Below are positions 19,613 to 27,355 of a stretch of DNA of 27,355 nucleotides, in pieces. Position 1 is the first letter of the stretch; the number at the start of each line of letters is the position of its first letter. Source of the DNA: Brachionus koreanus (Eukaryota > Rotifera > Eurotatoria > Ploima > Brachionidae). A program made the position numbers and the translations under genes. Below the pieces are notes generated by a model that worked only from the letters and a program-made list of their open reading frames with translations, did no database searches and was not told the origin of the DNA. The stretch lies in assembly GCA_016987375.1 (NCBI GenBank), contig PJRA01000114.1:1244447-1271801 (forward strand). The letters are read 5' to 3'.

Positions 19613-22600
19613 ATGCTTGATCAAAATTTAATTCAAAATCTTCACCATTGGGAACTAGACGTAAGAAAAAAAGACTTTTCTATTGTAGATATATTTGATC
19701 ACTAAAACAACATTCTTTAGAATTATTACTTCAAAAAATTCCACTATAAAACGGCTTTTTCTCAATTTTTTGTTAAGCACTTGAACTTCCATTCGGAGCT
19801 AAAGGTACTTTTAAAAATTTTTTGTAAAAAATAGCCGTTTTCAAAAAGACATTCGTTTTTTTTCGATAAATTTCGGAAAAGCAAATAACGATAGCAGGCG
19901 CTGAATATAAATGTGAACGTTTTGTTTGCATTAATTCAGTGTTAATGTCGTATTTAATTCGGCCAAATATCAATTTGAGAACCATAGTGCTGAAATCATG
20001 AATTTTAGAATGATGGTTTTAGTCTCCAGTGTCTCGAACATTAATAAAAATAAATTTTAAATGAGTACTATTGTTGCTAATTTATTATCTAGGGACACGA
20101 AGGATGCGTGAACTGTTTGGAATGGAACCAAGCTGGAACAATTCTGGCAAGTGGTTCAGATGATTTGAGAATAATTCTTTGGGACCCGTTTAAACAGAAG
20201 CAGCTACAAAAAATTGACACTAAGCACCGTGGAAATATTTTCGGTGTTAAATTCTTGCCGGGTACGGATGATGCATTTATGGCAAGTGCTGCTGCTGATA
20301 GAGACATTTATGTCTATGATGTTAATAAAAATCAAACTATCAATGAAATTCACTCTCATTTAAACAGAGTTAAGCGAATTGAAACAGCCCAAGACTCGCC
20401 ATTTTTGCTTTGGAGCTGTGCAGAAGATGGATTTGTTTTGTAAGCTAAATCAAGATTGTTAAATTCAAGATGTTAATTTTAAATTTTAGACAGCATGACA
20501 TTCGATGTAAACCAAGCGAGGCAAGTAGTGTTTTGTTGAGTTTTTCTTCGACTGAGCTTGGTGACATTAAGAATTCCGAAGCAAAGTGTTTGGCTATTAA
20601 TCAAGCGAGAAGTGAATACATGGCAGTTGGTTTAAGTGATCCATTCGCTAGAATCTATGACCGAAGAATGATTGATTTGCGTCCAATCAGGCCAAGAAAT
20701 TCTCAAAGTGCATCAACTACAGAAGTTAATAAAAAGTAAATAATTTTTATTTTACCGTTGGGCTTTTAGCAAATTTTTAACCTTCGAGAAATACGATTAT
20801 CCGTATGCTAATCGTACACAAATTCTTGTAAGCCATAAGCATTGGGCAAATTCACCAGCGTTTTGTTGGTATTGCCCTTTGTAAGGGTTAGTGCTAAAAA
20901 GCCTAAATTATCATGAGAACCATAGTGCCGAAATCATGAATTCAGAATAATGGTTTCAGTCTCCAGTGTCTCAAACATACAATAATAATAAACATTATTC
21001 TTATTTTTGAATGAAAATATAACTTTGAGAAAAAAATATTTTTAAATTAAGGTTTTCTATTGCTATAAATATCGTATTCCAGGGTCCGATATTGCAGCTT
21101 AGTAAACCAACACAACTTTGGCGCATACATCAAATACCATCTTACTCATGTTAAAATATTCTTAAACTATGCCGTATGCTCAAAAGATATGTTTTAAATT
21201 TTGGGTTTGCATTAAACTCAGGTTTTTGAATTTAATATAGCATTAAGTGTTGAGATTTTTCAAAAATTTAGAATAAAATAAACATTATTTGAAAAATTTT
21301 ATTTTATTTTTTGCTAGAACCTAAAGACTTGATTCTGTATTAAATTCAAAAAAAGCTTGCCTAAACATATGCTCTAGAGCTGCGCTCAGTCTTAATGAAA
21401 AACAAATACATTTTAGGCTCTAGAAAATTGATTTTTTTTGAATATTTAAGCCAGTTAGGGTTGAGTTTTTTTCTATTTTAACTTTTATTTATAATTTTTA
21501 ATGTGAGAAATTGATAAAGCATTTTTAATTTTTGCATTTTTCGAATAGGAATTTTTTTCTAATAAATTTAGATAATTTTTTCAAAGATTTTTAAAAATAT
21601 TAAGGTTAGTTAAGTTTAAAATTATTATTAGATTAAAATAAGGCATTTTCATTTATTTTTGCTTAAATCCTTGATCTTTAGAATATCCGGTTTTGTTTTA
21701 ATGTTTTATTGTCCTTGTATCGTTGGAAAAGCTCATTCAGTTCTTAAATATTTTTTTTATAATTTGAAGACTTAAATTTTAGGCACTAAACATAAAAATT
21801 GATGAAGATTCAACGAGCTATTCCAAAGATATGAGCATTAGAAAAAAATGCTAAAACGACACCGGACGTAATTTTACTTTAAAAAAAAATAAAATGAAGC
21901 CAACAAAATTATTTAATAAATTTTAAATGTAGAAATTTGTTTGAATACAAGCTTTTGGAGTTTATCGATCCTAGTACAGTACCATTGACTTACTACGTTC
22001 CAGGTCATTTACCAAAACGAATAGATGAGTATCGACGTCGAATGAAGACACTTTCAATTACTTTTTTATCTTTCAATTCAAATGGTACCGAACTATTAGC
22101 AAATCTTGGTGGAGAACAGCTATATCTCTTTAATTTATGTGACGATTCAAGTAGCCCTGTTAAATATGATACTTATAAGACTCTTTTTGATAAATCCGAT
22201 CTAATAGAGATACTACCGGCATCTAAATCTTCCTCAAGTGAAACTATTCCAGACACTGATTCACAAAAAACCAACAACAAAAAAAAATTTAAACTATCTC
22301 CCAAAGCCGAGGCTCTCAAATTAAAAGCTAATGCTAGTTTTGAAGAGCAAAATTATGTCGAAGCTATTGATTACTATAATCAAGCGATTATATTAGCTGA
22401 AAACTCTCCAATTCTTTACGGTAATCGAGCAGCTACTTTAATGAAACGTAATTGGGATGGCGATGTATATTCAGCAATGCGAGATTGCTATAAAGCTTTA
22501 ATGTTTGACAAGACTCATTTGAAATCACACTTTCGATTAGCTAAATGTTTAAATGATTTGAAATGGCACCAAGAAGCAAAAGAATGTCTAAATTTTTTTT

Positions 22601-23388
22601 GTAAACGATTTCCGGACTATGCCAAAAGTCAAGCTTGTGAAAATTTAGTAAAAGATATTGAAAAGGCTTTAAAGAGCTCCAAAAATAAAGAAGATAGTGC
22701 CGACGATGAACATGAGAATAGTGATACCGAATGGACAACCATGTCCGAGTCAGAGTCGGAAATTTCTGATATTTCTAATAAAAAACCAAAATTAAATGGA
22801 AATGAATCAGATTCTAATGAGAGCTTAAGTGCCAATAATGATAAAATATTAAAGAATATTTATTATCAAAAAAAATCCAGAGCAGTTGATTTTAATTCAA
22901 GATATTGTGGTCATTGTAATGTGGCTACTGACATCAAAGAAGCAAATTTTATTGGCGATAATTTCATTGCTGCTGGTTCAGATGATGGATCTTTTTTTAT
23001 TTGGGACAAAAAAACAAGCAACATTGTCAAAGTTCTTCGTGGAGACGAGTCAATTGTTAATTGCGTTCAACCTCATCCTTATTCTTGTTACATAGCCACG
23101 AGTGGAATAGATTCGGAAATCAGATTATGGTCACCGAATTTTGATGAAGCGTTGACTGATGAAGAAGATCGAGTGGTCAACGATGTCAAATCTGCAGTTT
23201 TGAATAATCAAGTTAAAATGAATTCGCATCCTTTCGAGTACTTATTTTTAAATTTAACTCAAAATGCCAGTATGAAAAATTAATTTTATTTTAAATTTTG
23301 AGTTTTTTATTATATTATATTTTTTTTTAAAGACTGGAATACAGAAGAAGGCGGTGGTCATCAAAATCTCGAATGTAGACCAAGTTGA
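19613..23388 (+). CDS. WDTC1: WDTC1 / DCAF9 (adipose) homologue, WD40 + TPR protein, 6 exons
   Basis: WDTC1 (fly adipose) is a WD40/TPR substrate adaptor for CUL4-DDB1 ubiquitin ligase and a suppressor of fat storage. Model join(19613..19660, 19721..19804, 20093..20439, 20490..20735, 21933..23269, 23333..23388), 705 aa against 677 in human. All junctions are GT-AG and in phase. Seen: FVKHLNFHSELKGHEGCVNC joining exons 2 and 3; the WD repeat LASGSDDLRIILWD; RIYDRRMIDL, a WDxR-type DDB1-contact element; YYVPGHLPKRIDEY; FNSNGTELLANLGGEQLYLF; TPRs at about 364-478 (YGNRAATLMKRNWDGD); a Ser/Asp/Glu-rich linker at about 493-543; and WD repeats RYCGHCNVATDIKEANF, GSDDGSFFIWDK and SGIDSEIRLW. The last exon encodes a short tail ending ECRPS, as in vertebrate WDTC1, which supports the final splice. 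Introns 2 (288 bases) and 4 (1197 bases) are unusually long and carry repeats. Confidence 0.93.
19977..20041 (+). repeat. 65-bp dispersed repeat, copy A (WDTC1 intron 2)
   Basis: Starts GAGAACCATAGTGCTGAAAT and ends CTCCAGTGTCTCGAACAT. Nearly identical to 20915-20978 in the same orientation, with a handful of substitutions and one indel. It contains no open frame. Confidence 0.9.
20759..20902. repeat. Foldback/MITE-like element (WDTC1 intron 4)
   Basis: GGGCTTTTAGCA near the left end and TGCTAAAAAGCC at the right end form imperfect terminal inverted repeats. AACCTT on the left pairs with AAGGGTT on the right. Two internal stem-loops are visible: ACGATTA...TAATCGT (20791-20815) and GGGCAA...TTGCCC with CACCA/TTGGT inside (20844-20877). 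No coding frame and no clear target-site duplication. Confidence 0.5.
20915..20978 (+). repeat. 65-bp dispersed repeat, copy B (WDTC1 intron 4)
   Basis: Starts GAGAACCATAGTGCCGAAAT and ends CTCCAGTGTCTCAAACAT. It is the direct-repeat partner of 19977-20041 and lies about 12 bases after the foldback element. Confidence 0.9.
21717..21832. repeat. Imperfect long-loop inverted repeat (WDTC1 intron 4)
   Basis: ATCGTTGGAAAAGCTCATTC near 21719 is matched, with about four mismatches, by the complement of GATTCAACGAGCTATTCCAA (near 21808). The gap between arms is about 70 bases. Possibly the ends of a short nonautonomous DNA element. Confidence 0.4.
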
Positions 23389-24568
23389 TTGTTACAACTA
23401 AATCTAATTTAAAAAGTGTAAAAAATTAAATTATTCTTTTTTTTTCGTCCATTAAATAAAATATATAAACTTAATTAGGCTGTTTCAAAAAAAAATTATT
23501 TATTCATTTTCTTTTAAATATTTGATTTGTCTTTTAATTTTTTTTTGTATAAAAAAAAATAAATAACTAAATGTAAGCGAATAAAATTGATTAATTGAAT
23601 GTTGTAAAACTTGGATTCAAAAGCATAAATTACACAATTTGTGAAAATGTCTAATTTGTCTAATTGTAGAAAATGATTCTTCAAATATCCATTTGTTAAG
23701 AATAGTATTGAAATTTAGATGCTTTAAATTAAAATATATATATACAATGGTGATATGATGACTGTTTTTGTACCTAAATTTACGTTAATTTGCATAAAAC
23801 ATAAAACATTATAAAAATTATAGTAGCTTAAAATTTGATGAATTTTTTAGTTTTTTTTAAATGTCCATATTTTATTAATGAAATGTTCTTTAAAATAAAA
23901 ATTTACCAAATTTTCCCAGCTTTTTAAAAGAAAAAATATGTTTTATGAAAGAAAATTATAAACAGATTGAGAAAAAAATTTATTTAAATTTATTAAATGG
24001 TTTATATATACATATATCTACAAGTTTGACAAATCTTTGCTAGCTAAAACTATGAATCTACCTAAATTTACTACAATTTAGCACCACTTTATATTTTATT
24101 AATATGTTTTACTAAATATTTGAAATGAAAATTAAAAACTTATTAATTCATTTAGTTATTTTTCAAGTATTTAATCTAAATGTTTTTTAGCAAATTTTAG
24201 TAATTATGTTCATTTTTCATTGAATATTACTAAATATTATTTGTATATAATAGAGCCAATGATGATGTTTTTTTTTTATTTTCGCTTTTTGAATTCTGTA
24301 TTTAAATGCTCTTTACTATTTGCATATTTTTTTACTATTTGTTTTAATGATTACTTTATAATTTTAATTTCTCAAGTATATTTAAGCTAAAATTTTTTTA
24401 TTTCTTGTTAGGTAAATAAATCATTGAATATAGCTACAATTTTACTTATTGTTTATTATTGATATCAAAAATTTTTTTTATCAACACAAAAATTTTGATT
24501 CATTGTAAAATTTCAGAGACAATTTTATAAACACCAAAAAATGAAAATAATATAAAATTATTAATAAA

Positions 24569-24965
24569 TTATTTTGAATCAAATCCTGATCTCCTTTTTG
24601 GTTTAGGCTTTGAATCTATAACCATATCATAGTATTTTTGAATATTGCAATTTGCACTTATAACTTTTGAGGTAGTTCGTATACATACAAATTGAGAACT
24701 TCGATTTCATTTCGTAGCCTTAACTCTAACCAACTCAATCTAGTTGTTGAACTCAATAAAGATATTAAAATTCATACAAGGTCCAAACTCACACTCATCC
24801 ATTTTTTTGCCTACCACGTGGCTAACATGTGGCATACATAATTAGCAAATAAAAAAGTTGGTTAATCTTAAAAATATAAAGCACTATATTCTTTCTATCA
24901 ACGATGAGTTCGATTCCTTTCTCATTCATTAGAGCCAAAAAACTCGCGACACTTTTCTTAACCTT
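24569..24965 (-). pseudogene. Decayed coding-like stretch, family not recognised
   Basis: On the minus strand one frame is open from about 24965 to 24824, containing KVKKSVASFLALMNEKGIEL and IVDRKNIVLYIFKINQLFY, and ends at TAG. A second frame from an ATG at 24802 starts MDECEFGPCMNFNIFIEFNN and continues to 24569. It has only two internal stops and includes RSSQFVCIRTTSKVISANCN and KPKPKRRSGFDSK. The amino acid mix (Cys, Arg, Glu, Val, Thr) is unlike AT-driven chance frames. It is most likely a degraded gene or transposon open frame. I do not assign a function. Confidence 0.3.
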
Positions 24966-25956
24966 TTATGGTTAGTAGCTCTTCTATTTTTGCCATTGTT
25001 CTAGTTTAATGAGGTCTAGAGTCATCTTGAAGAAAGTAATCTAATTTCAGATGATCATGGTCATCGAAAAATGTCTTTCTTTGCAAAGAAGCATACTGAA
25101 TAATAATGCCTCGTATCAGCACCGTGAAACATTTTTAAATCAATCATTTACTTTTCTTAATTTAAGTAAAATTCATCTTCGACTAAACATATTTCATGAA
25201 TTACTAGTGTTGCTGATAGATCTTTTTTCCAATAAATTTTTTTTAAAGTTTTTATTTTATAAAATGTTTTAAAATTAACATTATGTAAATCATTTAGATA
25301 CTAATGTTTACATCATCTTAATTTTATCCAGTTTTAAAAATATTCCATTTTTTTTAGATCAAAATTGATTATTTTAATCATTGTTTCTGAAACTTTTAAG
25401 TTAATTATTAAGACTTAAGTTCATAATTTTGGAAAGTTCCTACATATTTTTAATAAATACTAAATCAATTAAATAACTTAAATGTGAATATGAATAAAAA
25501 TTTGAATTTGAAGAAAAATTAATTTCCAATCTTGTTTTTTAACTGGTTTTAGATAGTTAATTTTTGCTTAAAGGTAACAAAAGAAAATTCAAATTAAAAA
25601 ATAAGATCTTAACAATTAAATTGAATTACAATATGGTGCTAGTTTTTGTATAAATATTAAATAAAAAAATCAATTGCAAAAATGTGTTGTTGACATAAGA
25701 ACTAATTTGAATTTCTAAAGAGAAAACGAATAAAAAATAAAAACTAATAACAAATGTCAGTATAAAATAGCTTGACTGAAAAACTCCTAGGGTTTGAATT
25801 TTTTGAAAAAAAAACTAGCACAAGCTAAATTATCTGGTTAAATCAGAATTGTCAAATCAGAATCTTTTTTGTTAAAGTTTGTTTATCTTAATATCTTGAA
25901 ATTAGAATTTTCGAGTTGAGAACATCAGTTGCACACACCCTGTAAATTCATCCATT

Positions 25957-25962
25957 TATAAA
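25957..25962 (+). promoter_or_regulatory. Possible TATA box of PAH
   Basis: TATAAA lies 82 bases before the PAH start codon, just after a relatively GC-rich patch (GTTGCACACACCCTG). Spacing suits a short 5' UTR, but TATAAA is common here by chance. Confidence 0.3.
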
Positions 25963-26043
25963 GACTAAAAATTTTTATATTTTGAAAAAAAATTAAAATC
26001 GCAAAATATAAATATTCTATTTCTAGATTTGAAAGATTAAAAA

Positions 26044-27331
26044 ATGGTTGGATCATTTAAGCAGCATTTGGAGCGTCAAGTACTTTGTTTTAAATCAAGT
26101 GTGTTTAATATAAATTTCTTTTCGAGGTGTCGGATAGCCTGGACTCACTTATTGAAGAAATTTGCATGGTATTTGGACTTAAGGAAAAAATAGGGGCTCT
26201 TGCAGACGCTCTTAAAATATTTGAAGAGAACAATGTTAACTTAATTCATATTGAATCTCGTTTGTGTAAAAACGATAAGGGTAAATATGAGTTCTTTGTT
26301 GACTGCAAATCTAAAAACAAAGATAATCTCCAAAAAACAATCGAAAAACTTAAAGAAAAAGCAACCTATTTGCATATATTTGACAAATCTACTGAAGGAA
26401 GTGTTGAAGAGAGCATTCCATGGTTTCCAAGACGGATTAAAGAGCTCGATCAATTTGCAAATAGAATACTTAGCTATGGTGCTGAACTTGATTCTGATCA
26501 TCCTGGTTTCACAGATCCTGTCTATAGAGAAAGAAGAAAAGAATTTGCTGATATTGCTTTCAATTACAAACAGTATTTTTTTTTCATTTATTTAAATTCA
26601 TTGTTATAAAATTTTTTAAGTGGGCAGCCCATACCTAGGGTTAAGTATACTGAAGAAGAAACAAGTACATGGTATTAGAATTTTAATTAAAAACGAAAAA
26701 AAAATTAAATTTTTTTTAAGGGGAATAATATTTAAAGAGTTAACTAAATTATACCCAACTCATGCTTGTGAGGAATTCAATAATATTTTCACTTTATTAC
26801 AGCAAAATTGTGGTTACAGAGAAGACAATATTCCACAGCTAGAAGACGTATCCAATTTCTTAAAGGATTCTACTGGCTTTAGTCTGAGACCAGTGGCTGG
26901 TTTACTTTCGTCCAGAGATTTTTTGGCTGGTTTGGCTTTTCGGTAAGAATTCAATTTTAATTTTATGAATTCATATTTAAGCTAAAATATTGAAAGAGTA
27001 TTTCATTCTACTCAATATATTCGACATTCATCAGTCCCAAAATATACACCAGAACCAGATGTTTGCCATGAACTACTTGGTCATGTTCCGTTATTTGCAG
27101 ATCCAGATTTTGCTGATTTTTCACAAGAAATTGGTTTGGCAAGTTTGGGAGCCCCTGACGACTACGTTAAAAGACTAGCTACTGTAAATTATTTAGTTTT
27201 TACTTATATTTTCTAAATTGTTTAAAATATTATAGTGCTATTGGTTCACAGTTGAATTTGGTTTATGTCGTCAAAAAGGAAATCTGAAGGCTTATGGAGC
27301 TGGTTTGCTATCGTCATTTGGAGAATTACAG
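26044..27331 (+). CDS. PAH: Phenylalanine 4-hydroxylase, 5' part (first six exons), cut by window end
   Basis: A tetrahydrobiopterin- and iron-dependent aromatic amino acid hydroxylase converting phenylalanine to tyrosine. Visible exons: join(26044..26079, 26127..26572, 26621..26671, 26721..26942, 26997..27183, 27236..27331), 346 aa and continuing beyond the window (GTAAAT donor at 27332). Introns are 47-54 bases. The N-terminal ACT regulatory domain is at about 22-100 ([28 protein letters not shown]). The catalytic domain starts at [20 protein letters not shown]. Later blocks are [42 protein letters not shown] and [19 protein letters not shown]. The iron ligands are His276 and His281 in CHELLGHVP and Glu321 in FTVEFGLC, with the family's 5 and 40 residue spacing. 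PAH is preferred over tryptophan hydroxylase because of [26 protein letters not shown] and [14 protein letters not shown]. Exon 1 (12 codons) is the least certain. Confidence 0.93.
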
Positions 27332-27355
27332 GTAAATAGTTTATTATCTCATTAA

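Larger units (their letters stand above)
23389..26043. other. 2.65-kb AT-rich spacer between WDTC1 and PAH
   Basis: Contains the WDTC1 3' UTR (an AATAAA at 23455-23460), short (TA)n runs near 23734-23744 and 24004-24018, and no intact gene. A decayed minus-strand coding-like stretch occupies about 24569-24965. The PAH promoter lies at the right end, with a possible TATAAA at 25957-25962 about 82 bases before the start codon. Confidence 0.45.

Noticed and set aside
19773..19985. 70-codon minus-strand frame spanning WDTC1 exon 2 and intron 2
   Set aside because: It overlaps WDTC1 exon 2, whose plus-strand reading joins in phase to exon 3, and it has no known motifs.
24814..24821. CCACGTGG E-box palindrome
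   Set aside because: A perfect E-box, but it falls within the decayed coding-like stretch more than 1.2 kb from the PAH start, so a regulatory role is not supported.
25051..25272. 73-codon plus-strand frame in the WDTC1-PAH spacer
   Set aside because: Composition becomes Phe/Leu-rich low complexity toward the end, with no motif. The opposite strand nearby looks more protein-like.
1..27355. CRISPR arrays, bacterial operons, rRNA and canonical tRNA genes
   Set aside because: No regularly spaced repeats, no ribosome-binding-site/operon organisation and no complete cloverleaf were seen. The only tRNA-like sequence is the head of the SINE.

Overview
This is eukaryotic nuclear DNA from a small-genome animal. 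It is strongly AT-rich, and its genes are cut by very short GT-AG introns (46-63 bases in most cases). Every intact protein has an animal orthologue, including HPS1, NDC1, WDTC1/adipose and phenylalanine hydroxylase. The strong AT bias, mini-introns and scattered non-LTR retrotransposon debris suggest a monogonont rotifer such as Brachionus, but this is an inference. Another compact invertebrate is possible.

Layout. 1-195: end of a decayed LINE (minus). 494-2962: HPS1, single exon (plus). 3058-3229: a tRNA-derived SINE-like insertion with target-site duplications (minus). 3722-6090: NDC1, 12 exons (plus). 6620-7460: collapsed LINE (plus). 7709-9615: GCLC, two exons (minus). 9616-11866: AT-rich spacer with an antioxidant-response-like site. 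11867-13232: a mitochondrial creatine-kinase-like gene whose active site has been replaced (minus, 3 exons). 13233-17728: gene-poor repeat zone with a LINE reverse transcriptase fragment, a possible piggyBac-like end, a decayed BEN-domain-like gene and another LINE scrap. 17729-19172: AADAC-like carboxylesterase, 4 exons (minus). It is divergent from 19613-23388: WDTC1/DCAF9, 6 exons (plus), whose two long introns hold repeats. 23389-26043: AT-rich spacer with a decayed coding stretch. 26044 to the window end: 5' part of phenylalanine hydroxylase (plus).

The genes do not form a pathway. They are housekeeping or metabolic genes lying side by side: Rab GEF for lysosome-related organelles, nuclear pore anchoring, glutathione synthesis, energy buffering, lipid/ester hydrolysis, CUL4 substrate adaptor and aromatic amino acid catabolism. 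The most unusual object is the creatine-kinase-like protein. It keeps the fold, length and a mitochondrial-type N-terminus, but lacks the catalytic Glu pair, the reactive Cys and several nucleotide-binding Arg residues, so it is probably a pseudoenzyme. All exon joins below were worked out by hand from splice signals, reading phase and remembered family sequences. None was checked with transcripts or a database.
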